Shown one piece after another: positions 1 to 9,480 of a stretch of DNA of 64,000 nt. Under the pieces are notes generated by a model. It was not told where the DNA came from and did no database searches. It saw only the letters and a list, made by a program, of their open reading frames with translations. The first letter of the stretch is position 1, and every line of letters starts with the position of its first letter. Source of the DNA: Ashinkailepas kermadecensis (Eukaryota > Arthropoda > Thecostraca > Neolepadidae); assembly GCA_034440615.1 (NCBI GenBank), contig JAOTOM010004780.1, positions 186,001 to 250,000 on the forward strand. Reading direction: 5' to 3'. Both the position numbers and the translations under genes were made by a program.

Positions 1-557
1 ACCCAAGTACTATCCGAAAACTTGCATGCAATAATTGAGCAAACCAGCTTGAACATAGAAATATTGAAATTGATTTCACCAAACGCTCCACGGATTCACG
101 TGGAATACACCCGGAGAGGCATGTGCCAGTCCAGTGTTTAATTGCGCCCCTCAGATGCCACGGTGTGCCCACCCAGTTGAGTCGGAACAGAAATCAAAAC
201 CCTAAGAAGAAAAAAACAGCGCAGCATAATCTGCCAGCTCACCATATTTTTTCCCGCGCAATTCACAACATAAAATATCCTGATTCAGCCCAATTTTTAC
301 GACATTAACTTGATGTGCCCACTCCGCCATTTTCATGGAAGAACACCGATGACCCGCTTGCAGTGGTATTGCAAGACATATCTCGGCATGAACCAAACCA
401 ACGTTCAAGTGCATAATGCTGGTAAACAAAGGGCGCCAAGCAACAACAGAAGGGCATATCAAGAGGAAACATCAAAGCAGAACATCTGCAAAACGCTGGT
501 GGGAATGTGGGCTGTGCTCTCAGTCCCCGCATCAGAGCGAATGGAACTCCAACCATG
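1..557. other. No gene recognised
   Basis: Mixed-composition DNA with only short open frames that match nothing I recognise. I see no repeat structure until the minisatellite that begins near 558. Confidence 0.5.
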
Positions 558-749
558 GTCCCCGAAACACAGCTGGTGGGACCCTACCCTTAGTCCTCGA
601 TACACAGCTGATGGTGCACCCTTAGTCTCCACAGCACAGCTAACGGAACCCTACCTACCAGTCCCCACAGCACAGCTATTTGGACCCTATCCCTCGTCCC
701 CGTAGCACAGCTAACGGGACCCTAACCTTAGTCCCCGCAGCACAGCTGG
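558..749. repeat. 35-bp minisatellite
   Basis: About five and a half imperfect copies of a 32-36-bp unit built around GTCCCCRCAGCACAGCTAA followed by GGGACCCTA. Copies begin near 558, 594, 627, 662, 697 and 731. The units have diverged by point changes and small indels, so the array is old rather than recently expanded. Confidence 0.8.
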
Positions 750-1098
750 AGCAGCTGGCTGACGGGAGCGTCGCACGCTGTAAAAACGCCACGAAGACCT
801 TGGACACTGCACTGTGTAAACATCGTAATCAAGCTGGCGTCCATTCAGAACGCGTCCGGAAATGACGCACAACGCGGCCGTGAGAGCGGGCAGGCGCCTT
901 GCGACCAGGGGGAGGGCCAGTTCCTTCCGATCTCAGGCGGTCACGAAGGCGCCGCTTTCATTCGTCCTGATGAGCCAGTGAAGGTGCCTCTGGCGACCTG
1001 AACTTCCGTTGGTCTGTTATGACTGCTCTTGCACTGCTTGTGCTGTTGTGTTGTGCTGCTACCCAGCGACCGGGCGACCGGAAGTCTCGGAAGAGCCG
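750..1098. other. No gene recognised
   Basis: Moderately GC-rich DNA directly downstream (on the minus strand) of the last mir-2-type hairpin. No further TATCACAGCC seed occurs here on either strand, so I see no fourth mir-2 copy. Confidence 0.5.
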
Positions 1099-1172
1099 CT
1101 ACCTACTCGTCAAATTGGCTGTGATATGGCTTGCGAACAGCACACCACCGCTCAACTTGACGGGCAGGATAG
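1099..1172 (-). ncRNA. mir-2: mir-2/mir-13-type microRNA hairpin (third mir-2 copy)
   Basis: On the minus strand this 74-nt stretch folds into an imperfect hairpin. The 3' arm (reverse complement of 1105-1126) begins TATCACAGCC, the mir-2-family mature start and seed, and continues AATTTGACGAGT. From memory this differs from insect miR-13b at one central position (A for T at nucleotide 12). The 5' arm (from 1141-1165) pairs along most of its length, including CGTCAAG against the mature TTTGACG. A mature product on the 3' arm is the family's usual layout. The hairpin lies about 1 kb downstream of the other two copies, an unusually wide spacing for this cluster. Expected role: a post-transcriptional repressor loaded into Argonaute. 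Expression is inferred, not seen. Confidence 0.88.
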
Positions 1173-2190
1173 TCCCGAACGGCGCGCGACGCCCGCAGCG
1201 CATCCCCACCCTCCCGCTGCGCTTGCACCCCACCACGTTCGTCCATCGCTCCTGCGGACATCGCCGCCGACAGGCAAGCACTTCTCACTTCCGCGTGTTT
1301 TCAACCGTCGCAGACCCTCCAGGTTGACGCAGTTCTGCCAGCACTGTCCCCGGCCCAATGCCATCTGACCTCCAATCCAGCCCTGGCCGGGTCGACAACT
1401 GCAGGCACATGCATTCTGGATATTTGGCACAAGAATCCCAGATAGCTCTCCGACTCGGAGCGCCAACGCACCCTCGCCAGTGTGTCAAGTGCTAACTCAC
1501 TCCTCCATATTAACTCAGCTGTTGCTCTCACGCCTTCACCAAAACGCCCTCCAAACGGCCAGGCCCAGAGGCAGCCGGGCGAGAACCAGCCGCATCTGGT
1601 CTGGAAATGTCATCCGACGGCCCGTTCATTTGAACCGAAATTCGCAGCTGTCGCTGGTGTTTCCAGGCGCCCGCCTTCGTGCTGCAAATGCCCGCGACGC
1701 CTCCACCACATCCCACCTCGGCTCCCACCGACAGCGGAGCACCAGAAGCAGTCTCACCGGTCTTCAGCCCGTACACGGCCTTCGCTCTCGTCGCACTGTA
1801 GACTGGCCTCCAGAATTCATCAGTTGTTTACGGTTCGCGTTGGTGGTGGTGCCTCGGGTCGCGCCGACTATTCGGGTCATTTTGCGCCAATTCTCCGGTT
1901 CGGCGCAGTGATAGTGTGCCCTTCCCATACTACTAGAGATGCCAGTTCCCCCAAGACCCACACGGGCCAGTATAAATATAAATCCTCAAAATTGACTACC
2001 AGAAGGATTTTATATCCAAATTCTTCCACGAGGACCGTTGTGGGCGACACGCGAGGCTCTTCGTGACACGGCAGGCCTTTTTGTTGATGTTCTCGTTGCA
2101 TCGAACTCATCCGACGAGGCGGTGGCGACTCCGCCCAGGAGACGAGGGAGCGAGCGCGTGCCGGAGCTGTGCCGCGACGCGACGCGAGGA
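1173..2190. other. Spacer inside the microRNA cluster
   Basis: About 1 kb separates the second and third mir-2 hairpins, against roughly 85-95 bases between the other hairpins. I searched both strands for GGCTGTGATA or TATCACAGCC and found none. There is no transposon end that I recognise. A TATAAATATAAA stretch lies at 1971-1982 on the plus strand. Confidence 0.6.
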
Positions 2191-2271
2191 AGTGCAGCCC
2201 AGCTCATCAAACATGGCTGTGATACGAGTTAAGAGACGTCGTCACAGCCATTTTGACGACCAGGCTGCACT
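2191..2271 (-). ncRNA. mir-2: mir-2 hairpin, near-palindromic (second mir-2 copy)
   Basis: An 81-nt hairpin with arms of about 36 bases and a loop of about 10. It runs from AGTGCAGCC at 2191 to GGCTGCACT at 2271. On the minus strand the 3' arm (2202-2224) reads TATCACAGCCATGTTTGATG and then AGC. That has the mir-2 seed and differs from canonical miR-2a only at nucleotides 12-13. The family's mature strand is the 3' arm, which fits minus-strand transcription with the neighbours. Oddly, the opposite strand also carries a mir-2/13-like 3' arm: GTCACAGCCATTTTGACGA on the plus strand at 2241-2259, which shares 18 contiguous bases with insect miR-13b (from memory). An antisense product is therefore possible. 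Confidence 0.92.
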
Positions 2272-2366
2272 CTGCACAGACGCGAAGACGTTGCCGAAGC
2301 AGTTGCCGCCCAGTTGCGACTCTTGGCGTACGGCCGAGACGACCGTGGCGCGGCCCAGCTGGTCGA

Positions 2367-2444
2367 GCGGCGCACTTGCTCATCAAAGCTGGCTGTGATA
2401 GGTAGAACTTCTATGACAGCGCAGTTTGATGGCCAGCGCACCGC
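2367..2444 (-). ncRNA. mir-2: mir-2 hairpin (first mir-2 copy)
   Basis: A 78-nt hairpin on the minus strand. The 3' arm is the reverse complement of 2378-2400. It starts TATCACAGCCAGCTTTGATG, ends AGC, and matches the canonical 23-nt miR-2a mature sequence over its whole length as I know it. The 5' arm (from 2411-2444) pairs almost continuously, with small mismatches. The hairpin lies about 84 bases downstream of pre-mir-71 and 95 bases upstream of the next mir-2 copy, the tight spacing expected of one polycistronic primary transcript. The mature product is expected to repress target mRNAs through the ATCACAG seed. Transcription itself is inferred. Confidence 0.96.
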
Positions 2445-2528
2445 TCAGAGGCCACGGGAGCAGGCGCACAGGAGGCTGAGAAGCTGGCGAAGCTCAGAAC
2501 CGTGCCCCACGGTGAAATCGCACCAAGA

Positions 2529-2588
2529 GCGGAAGACAAAGTAGTGAGAGGTTGAAAATCTCACATCTCACTACCCATGTCTTTCACT
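2529..2588 (-). ncRNA. mir-71: mir-71 hairpin
   Basis: A roughly 60-nt hairpin on the minus strand. The 5' arm, the reverse complement of 2564-2586, begins TGAAAGACATGGGTAGTGAG and ends ATG. That matches the arthropod miR-71 mature sequence over all 23 bases as I know it. The 3' arm (reverse complement of 2531-2550, CTCTCACTACTTTGTCTTCC) pairs with it and resembles the known star strand. The family's mature strand is the 5' arm, as here. mir-71 leads the cluster, with the mir-2 copies downstream, the conserved protostome order. mir-71 is absent from vertebrates, which helps place the organism. I see no sign of decay in the mature region. Confidence 0.97.
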
Positions 2589-3708
2589 CCACAATGCGAC
2601 CGGGGCGAAGAACGTCCTTCGGTGGGACGAAGCCGGCGACTGATGACAAGGCGGGCCGAGCGTTGCACCAGCGTCGCACTCTTGCGTGTCTTCTCTTCCG
2701 AACAAGTATGCTGCAGGAGTTCGCCATGCACTGCTTTGTAAAACACGCACAAAACGAAATCAAATCGGACTCGTTCTTCTGTAGGCCATTCGGGACTCGC
2801 ATGTCGGCCATTCGGGACTCCCATGCTGAAAGTGAGAAGTGGCGAGCAGAGCCCGAGCCACACTGTAAAGCAACATTAATTAATTAACATCCTCTATGGC
2901 TATTAATCGTGCCTGAATCGTGCGTAGGAGATTCGAAAACGGAAATATGTTTGCCCGTACTGCCCCCGTCAGTCGTGCGTGGAGATACACTAAAGTGCAA
3001 CTCTAGGTTCAAAGATGTTAGTTAGCTATACAGGTTTGGACTTTGGTGACGCATCATACGTATGACATAACTCAGCTAAGACGGCCAAGCTGGTTATTTC
3101 CGAAGGCCATACGTGTCAAAGTGAAGGTAGCTTAGTCGGTTCACTGCAAAAAGGGAGCAGAGACATCTTGCAAAGTGGTATAAATATTTATGGAACTATC
3201 TACAATCACAAATATATCAAACGCTTTCCACACAAACCTTTTTTTGGTGAAGGCCCGGAAAAATTACAAAAACATGCAAGCCTGAAGCGGATGAATTACA
3301 TGAACATCATGACCGGAACGTGAATTCAAGAGAAAACAATTACCTAAGTAGTAAACCACCCTCTGAAATATTGTTGTCGGACGCTCGTGTTGTATTGGGA
3401 CTGCAGACCTCATCGCACAAACTTTCTTTTAAAGGATAACCTGCATGGCCCTTGATCTTCTGAATGTTCTTTTTTTTAAACAAATGACACTATCTAGAAC
3501 CCAGAAAACAACAAAATATTCTAAATGAGAACGCTGCAGCAATGATGGTGGCATAGTTTCCGGGCACCTGGGTGCATTGGTGTATGGGGGATATTCAAAC
3601 AAGGACAGGTCAAAGATCAGCACTTTCGTATGTTCCAGACGGCAGCCGAAAGATTAACCACTTGACACTGAACCGCCAAGTATTGACAAAAGGAGGATGT
3701 CCCCAGTC
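2589..3708. other. AT-richer region upstream of the microRNA cluster, no gene recognised
   Basis: This lies immediately 5' of mir-71 on the minus strand and presumably includes part of the primary transcript or its promoter. I see no protein-coding exon and no recognisable repeat. The nearest CpG-rich, CCAAT-bearing block is at about 3.85-4.56 kb. Confidence 0.45.
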
Positions 3709-3721
3709 AACAGTGGGATGG

Positions 3722-3779
3722 TTTGTTTCTTTATTGGGGCTCAGGGGCGCATCGACTGCAGTGGACATGCAGCGCCCAT
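3722..3779 (-). mobile_element. Micro-retroposon copy 1 (hairpin SINE-like element)
   Basis: Contains GGGGCGCATCGACTGC, then TGGACATGCAGCGCCC. It is flanked by 13-base repeats AACAGTGGGATGG (3709-3721) and AACAGTGGAGTGG (3780-3792), which differ at two positions. Read on the minus strand the element is a GGGCGC/GCGCCC hairpin followed by an A/C-rich tail. No internal pol III promoter fits in so short a body. Confidence 0.78.
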
Positions 3780-3849
3780 AACAGTGGAGTGGAAAATTGG
3801 AGTTGAAAATAGGAGATTTTTAACAGTGGAGTGGAAAATCTCCAACTAT

Positions 3850-4560
3850 AGCGGCGGTCAGCAGCCCGCTTGAGGGCAGCACGCAGACGAGACACACCTC
3901 CCACCGGAGGGAGGCTGGACGCCAGGTGCCGGCAGCTCACCACCAGAGCAGCGCCACCGGGCGGCGCAGGTGGCCGTCGTGTTCCTCTGAAGTCGGGCGG
4001 CGTGCTCGGCGCGCAGCCGGCGCCGCCTGGTCGCCGCTCGTCCTCGCCGCCGGAACACGGCACACGCAGTGGTCGGCGGGGCAGAGTCCGTTCTCACGCC
4101 TCCTGGAAGCGGGGGAGCGCGTCAGGCGCAGGCTCTGTTGACACAGCGCGGCCGGGCGAGGATCGGCTTCCTGAGAGCGCGGCCATTCATACAAGGCGAC
4201 GAGATAAAAACCGGCGCCGTGACTCACGCTCGAGGCCACCTCGCTCCCAGGCACCCTCCCCATCCCCGGTCGGTCCCGAGCGTTGTCCAAACACGGCCTA
4301 TCGCGGGGCGTCGCCGCGCCGCCGCGGCTGCGCCGCACACCATCTTCTCGGCGCGGGCGGCCATTTTGACGTCTGCATCGTGCAACGCTGCAGCGCCATG
4401 AGTACGCGAGCGCCGGAGCCATGCACCCGCGGCCCACCCATTGGTCGGCACCGTGCGCGCGAGCCAATCACGGGCGCGCGCGCCGCTCAACACAGACAGG
4501 TAAGAGAGCTTGGCAGCGTGGCCCACGTCACAAAATGGCCGACGGGTGCAGAGTAAAAAT
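3850..4560. promoter_or_regulatory. CpG-rich block with CCAAT boxes
   Basis: A GC- and CpG-dense stretch between AT-richer flanks. It holds ATTGG and CCAAT motifs close together near 4440-4470, and ATGGC-type YY1/Pho-like words near 4360 and 4533. No open frame here has a recognisable domain. It lies about 1.3-2 kb upstream of mir-71 on the minus strand, so it could be the promoter of the microRNA primary transcript. That link is inference. Confidence 0.35.
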
Positions 4561-5085
4561 AGGCGCCCGCGTTGACCCACCAGGTGTTTAGCCAACACAT
4601 CGGACCGGTGGTTTGATTTACACAGGCACTGTCCTGCTGAACATGAACCGGTCACGTCAGAATCCCCAGTCACGTCAGCGTCACGTCAGCATCCCCAGTC
4701 CGCACCGCCCACGGAGAATACTCTGGCTCCCTTGCAAGGCCCCAGCCACTGCAACAACAACTTCCAGAGTTCCACGTGCTACTCGGTTACTGCAGCATCC
4801 ATCGACAAGCGTGCGGTACTGGATAACATATCCTGTCCACAACCAAGCCACGCGGAACGAACGAGTGCCGACCAACATCTGCAGCGTAAACAATTTGACC
4901 ATTTATACGGCTTAAGCAAGAAGACTCAGCCTAAGTATCTCATCATAACCCGTCACCGTCCTCTTAGTCCCAAAACTACGCTTCTGGTACCTTGGTTCCC
5001 TCCACAGCCGGGCCCAAACGAACTCATCGTGGTCGAAAGAGACCGATAAGTCGAGAACAGGATGCCGCCATTACCCAAGGGATGG
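4561..5085. other. No gene recognised
   Basis: A short triplet of GTCACGTCAG words lies near 4651-4690. Otherwise I see nothing I can name. Confidence 0.4.
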
Positions 5086-5099
5086 TCCCAAAATGGCGT

Positions 5100-5256
5100 T
5101 GGTTATTGGTTTTACGACACGTCGACCGTTGAGTCATGTAGCGTCGCCAATCTCTCACGCCGATTGGTCGCGGGCGAAGAGTAGCGACAGGCGAGACTCA
5201 AACCTACAACCTTTCGATTGTGAGACGAGCATCTTACCCCTAGACCACTCGTCCCC
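5100..5256 (-). mobile_element. tRNA-derived SINE, copy a, with perfect target duplication
   Basis: A 157-bp insertion flanked by the exact 14-bp repeat TCCCAAAATGGCGT at 5086-5099 and 5257-5270. On the minus strand it starts with a tRNA-like head: GGGACGAG, an A box TGGTCTAGGGG (5237-5247) and a diverged B box GGTTTGAGTC (5195-5204). The anticodon-loop equivalent reads CTCACAA. The body ends with CGTGTCGTAAAACCAATAACC, the family's AACC-type tail. The perfect duplication suggests a fairly young insertion. Copy b is at 12.57-12.74 kb. Confidence 0.93.
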
Positions 5257-5270
5257 TCCCAAAATGGCGT

Positions 5271-5800
5271 ATGGAAGCCAGTGACAGACGGCATTTTTCG
5301 TGAAATCAATCATCCACTGCCAATGGCCAATTTAGAACACATCAGTGGTGCTTGGAGGTGGCGTACACCTACCCATTACTCCGAACAAGAGCATCTGGGA
5401 AGACACGACGTGTCACTTCGTGGAGTGTTTTGGCGAGGTACATGAAGGTCATCCAGCAGCGTGGCTATGGTTTTCTGATGGACGTAGGAGGGAAAAGGGA
5501 AGCCGAAAGCACTCGATTTTCAGTGTGATCCAGGTAGGGGTGGAACTCCTATCCAATTATCAGTCCCACAAAACATGGCTTCAGGCGCGGGCTATTTCAG
5601 ACTATGCCCCAGTGGGTTACAAAGGTTTTGAAGGCTGCATTGCAGTGCTTTCGAGTACCCCTATGTTTGGGAAAAAAAAGTTATACTCCAGCAGGTTCAA
5701 GAAGCTACGAGTGTTTCACCAGAGCTAGATGTCCTGGATAGTTCAAGGGGCGCGGGTGTTGATTTTAGAACATTATCGTGGGGTAAAATACATGAAGACA
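5271..5800. other. No gene recognised
   Basis: A 127-codon plus-strand frame (5345-5728) is open here. It shows no motif, signal peptide or membrane segment I recognise. It may be a decayed repeat or chance. Confidence 0.3.
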
Positions 5801-5921
5801 ATGGGCGGGCCCAAATGCACACTCCATAGGGTGTCATGCTAAAAGTTGAACCTATTGAGGTAGGTGAAGTCAACGTTCAGGGGGCACTTGCCCCATCAAA
5901 AGTATATAAAACAACACCCCT
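5801..5921. mobile_element. Small MITE, diverged copy of the 30.74-kb element
   Basis: Shares with 30741-30869 the start ATGGGCGKGCCCAA, an internal GTTGAAC followed by TATTG, a GGCACTTG/GACACTTG block and the end CAAAAGTATA followed by TAAAACA. The terminal inverted repeats are eroded and I see no target duplication. Confidence 0.55.
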
Positions 5922-6839
5922 GTAAAGGAGGGAACCATGGATCTGAGCTCATCTCGGTGCTAGCGAAGACTCCTGGGAAACCTAAAGAACATTTTTTGTT
6001 CCCATTACCCCATTGTTTATGCAAGCAGGTATGAAAAGGAAAAGTTATATAATTCCCCAGCAATCACTATTTTCCATGATAACTTTTCTTCGTGGTGACC
6101 ACGGTCACCAGGGGCGGATTCAATGTGGAGGGAGAGAGGAGGGCGAGGAACACAAGAAGCATGCGCTCTCATGGAAAAGAGGGTACCGCGCACTTCTTCG
6201 GCCGAAGGCGCCCTTGTGAGTAGTGCCGAAGGCGTCATTCTGAGTGGAAAAGGAGTGCTCATCCAGGGACACCAGAGTGCACCTTCCACCAGAGTGCACT
6301 CTCCACCAAATTGTCTTAATCAGCGACACATCTCCAGACGAGCGTCACCGCCGACAAAAATTACTGGATCCGCCCTATGGCCACATTATGACACCCTAAA
6401 ACCATAATAATCCAGTCCGTCTTCATTGCAACCATTCTCCACTATGGGACGAGTCATTTTTGTCTCAGCAGCAACCCGTGTAAGGAACCTACCCCTCGAA
6501 ACAAACATGAGCAAACCACAACCCACGGTAGATCATTACAAATCTGCAGCTAAGGATTATGGCATCACTGATGGTGATTTGCCATAGAATACCAGGTCGA
6601 TATTATGTCACTGGTCTTCAGATTTGAGACCAGCAATACACAGTTACTAATACACAGGTTGTAGGGGTAGAAAGAAAACTCTCCCCCGACTTGACCAGTG
6701 AATAATAGCTTTCTGTGGACACGTCACTCGCCTTTTCCACAGTCGTCCCTCGCTCACATCGCAGCCAAGACGAACCCCACATCACTTGGGTCGCAGCCCG
6801 AGACACGTCTCGTCGCCAGTCATTGAACGTCAACTTCCA
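5922..6839. other. Possible eroded MITE at 6109-6378, otherwise nothing recognised
   Basis: CAGGGGCGGATTCA at 6109 and its inverted counterpart GGATCCGCCCTATG ending near 6378 could be the ends of a 270-bp inverted-repeat element. No target duplication is visible, so the call is weak. Confidence 0.3.
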
Positions 6840-7260
6840 GCACACCACCAGCCCCGCTAATGATGTGCGGCACAGATCACCGGGCGGCAGGACCGTGCAT
6901 GACGCCGCCGGCGCCGGCGCCGCCTCAGGTCACCGCCAGACTAGGTCACCGCCTGCCCAGCCGCGCGCGCCGTGCACAAAGAGGCAGCGGTCAGAGGCCG
7001 GCGCCAACAAAGATGGCAAGAGCGGAGCGCGTGGATGGCCGGCAAAAACCGCACACAAAGACACCGCACCCAGATCGATGCGGACCCATGAAAAACGCCG
7101 CGACCTCGACAGCTGCCGGCAGGCGCTGGGCGGACACGCGTTCGCCGGCAGCGGCACGAGACATCATCCCAGGAAACCGGCGGATCAAAAGGCTTAATCG
7201 GCCGACCGGACAGCCGTGACGTTGTCACCGCCGACCACGTGACGTCACGGACCTGCTGTG
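6840..7260. other. CpG-rich block with E-box/CRE composite
   Basis: GC-rich DNA ending in CACGTGACGTCA (7236-7247), an overlapping E-box and cAMP-response-type palindrome. No recognisable exon. It lies just left of the hAT insertion at 7431. Confidence 0.4.
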
Positions 7261-7931
7261 GAGCACAAGTGTGTCTCGCGCCGACGGACGGCCAGGAGCG
7301 CCAGGAGCGGGACCGTCCCTTGTACACTCCCCAGGAGAATCACAGTCCTTCAGTGTGAACTTCCCGGCACGGTGTGGTGCGGTTGCTGCCCCCGCCCTCT
7401 CCCAATGCAGGCACCTGCTTGTCACGCTTCCACTGGCGGATCCAGGGGGAGGGGGGCATTCCGGCCATGGCCCCCCAAAGCGCTTCAAGGGGGGGGGGGG
7501 GCATAGTGTCTTTTGCCCCCCCCCAAACCAACAAAAGTAAACTAAACTAAAATGTAGTAACCTTTGCTGAGGTTAAAAAATAACGTTCCGGGTCAAATAA
7601 TCTCCAATTTTAAAGGTATTTTGTTATAATTGTTTGGAAGCATAATCTGGTAGCATAGTAGATTCTGACAAATCAAGGGTTCTATGCTGTTGAAGTTCTG
7701 CTTACAGCAAGAGATGACGAAATCAGCAGTTTCATTATTCCTTCGTCAGTTAGGTTCATGAAGTTTGTTTAGCCAGTAAGGGGCAAGCGGACCCAGTGAG
7801 CCAGATTTCGAAAGCGGAATTTGAACAGAATGTTTTGTGCGAGTGACCAGTTGAGCCCAGTTGAGCAGCATGTTTCGTATGTTGGTGTTGGGGTAAGGCC
7901 ATATAGCCATATAGGTGTTGGGGTTGCTAAG

Positions 7932-7982
7932 ATGAAGAGACAGGCTACATTGACTAATTTTTTCAAGAAGAATAGCAAGGAG
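7932..7982 (+). pseudogene. hAT transposase first-exon remnant
   Basis: Encodes MKRQATLTNFFKKNSKE up to a donor-like AG/GTATGT. The QATLTNFF segment fits the PCNA-interacting (PIP-box) pattern Q, two residues, aliphatic, two residues, two aromatics. The same kind of N-terminus occurs at 21143 in the second element. No downstream exon is present in this copy, so it cannot make a full transposase. Confidence 0.55.
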
Positions 7983-8125
7983 GTATGTATTTATATCCTG
8001 AATAAGAGATAACTGGTGGGTTTGCATGTAGGGGAGATTCGGGTGGTAGGACCGGGCTATCAAAGTTTAAGGGTATTATTGCAGTTTAAGGTATCTACGA
8101 GACAAGTTTTACACATACCCTCATG

Positions 8126-8439
8126 CACTGGCGGATCCAGGGAGGGGCCATTCCGGACATGGCCCCCCGAAGCGCTTAAAAGGGGGGCCATAGTGTCTTT
8201 TGCCCCCCCCCGAAACCAACAGAAGTTAACTAAATTAAAATGCAGTAACCTTTACCGAGGTTAAAAAATAGCGTCTGGATGAAAGAAGCTCCAATTTTAA
8301 AGGATTTTTTTTTGTATATATATAATTGTTTGGAAGCCAGTATAGTAGCATAGTACTTAGTAGATTGACACACATCGAGGGTTCCATGCTGATCAAGTTC
8401 TGCTTACAGCAAGAGTTGACAAAATCGGATCCGCCAGTG
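8126..8439 (+). mobile_element. 314-bp MITE of the same hAT family, nested
   Basis: Left end CACTGGCGGATCCAGG at 8126 and right end GGATCCGCCAGTG ending 8439 form inverted repeats. The interior is closely similar to 7431-7715 of the host element: same poly-C block, GTAACCTTT followed by GAGGTTAAAAAATA, and AGTTCTGCTTACAGCAAGAG. Flanking octamers CCCTCATG and TCCACGTG match at only five of eight positions, so the original duplication is decayed or the copy arose by rearrangement inside the host element. Confidence 0.78.
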
Positions 8440-8824
8440 TCCACGTGCACGAACGTTGACGTGGTACAAGACGTTGAACGTGAACGTGAACGTTTTGGTA
8501 AACAAGAACACAAATCCGGTAACATAGAAACGGTGGAGGTAGGCTGGGGCCCCATACACAGGAAATTATGCTGTCAATTACTATTTTACTTTTTATTTTA
8601 TTTTAATTTTAATTATTATTTTTAAAATGGGCTCCTTTGCCAAATAGTGGTCGAAATCCGGTGCTTTTAACCAGAAATAGTGGGAGAATGGGCATCCTCC
8701 AAATCCGTTCGAACCCTCCCCTGATGCAATTCCTAGGTACGCCACTGGGGGGGGGGGGCTGACGCCGAAAACCGAAAGTTGGCCCCCCCCAAACCGGTGG
8801 GCCAGATCCGCCAGTGCACGCTTC

Positions 8825-9480
8825 AGTATAGATTCACCCCCCCCCCCCCCACACACACACACAAGCAACCGGAAGAGAACAACTACGCTGAATATAGGTG
8901 GGAGTTTTGATGGTGTTGAGCTTCAGAGGAAAGCTTTTTAGACACTTCGCTCAATCGTTCACTCCACCGTCTTAAAACACCATTCGCAATATAATAACAA
9001 TGGCCCGTGAGGCACACAAAGCGGTGGGGAGCCCACCAAACAGAGTCCCACGAAGGAAAGGATGCGTTCCGAGCGTACCACCATACAGGAAGGGGAAGAT
9101 ACGTACAGAGTGTAACTACCACCACACAGGAAGGGGGGAAGACAATTGAGCATGGTGACATGCCCAGTCTCTTGGACCTTGGAGAAGCACCATGAGCCCA
9201 GGAGTTAAATCTGGCATCACGAAATGAGATAAGATACGAGAAGATACAATTTGTGCCCTCGAGATGTGCGGGGAGACCAAGCATCTTGTTTTCTGAAGTG
9301 TATTGACCCGGACAATTGAAGAGCGCAAAGAGTGCCACTCACTAACATCTCAGAATCCATAATGTAGATCCCGATCAGCATACACCCGGCCTTGGCAGGC
9401 TTAGATCCGCAGACGACAGCGAAACACAATGCAATGCACTTGGAGCATAATGTCAGAGGATCACGGGGAGCGTCGCAAAA
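8825..9480. other. No gene recognised
   Basis: Begins just beyond the hAT target duplication, after a C-run and short (AC)n tract. The 151-codon minus-strand frame at 8883-9338 has no recognisable domain. A short local repeat (ACCACACAGGAAGGG variants) sits near 9078-9135. Confidence 0.35.

Larger units (their letters stand above)
7431..8816 (+). mobile_element. hAT-like DNA transposon, internally deleted, with nested MITE
   Basis: The left end CACTGGCGGATCCAGG (7431) and right end GATCCGCCAGTG (ending 8816) are inverted repeats. The exact 8-bp repeat CACGCTTC at 7423-7430 and 8817-8824 is the hAT-type target duplication. A plus-strand start at 7932 encodes MKRQATLTNFFKKNSKE, the kind of N-terminus seen in some animal hAT transposases. 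It stops at a GTATGT splice-donor-like site (7983). The catalytic region is missing, so the copy is non-autonomous. A shorter related MITE lies inside at 8126-8439, and the end of an unrelated MITE at about 8731-8747. Poly-C/poly-G tracts flank both ends, as in the copy at 20.9 kb. Confidence 0.92.

Noticed and set aside
1261..2160. Additional mir-2 copies in the spacer
   Set aside because: No TATCACAGCC or complement on either strand and no hairpin with related arms.
5345..5728. 127-codon frame as a host exon
   Set aside because: No recognisable homology, and no splice sites or codon pattern that would support it.
8731..8747. Complete second MITE ending TACGCCACTG
   Set aside because: Only the right terminus is visible; no left inverted repeat or duplication could be found inside the hAT element.
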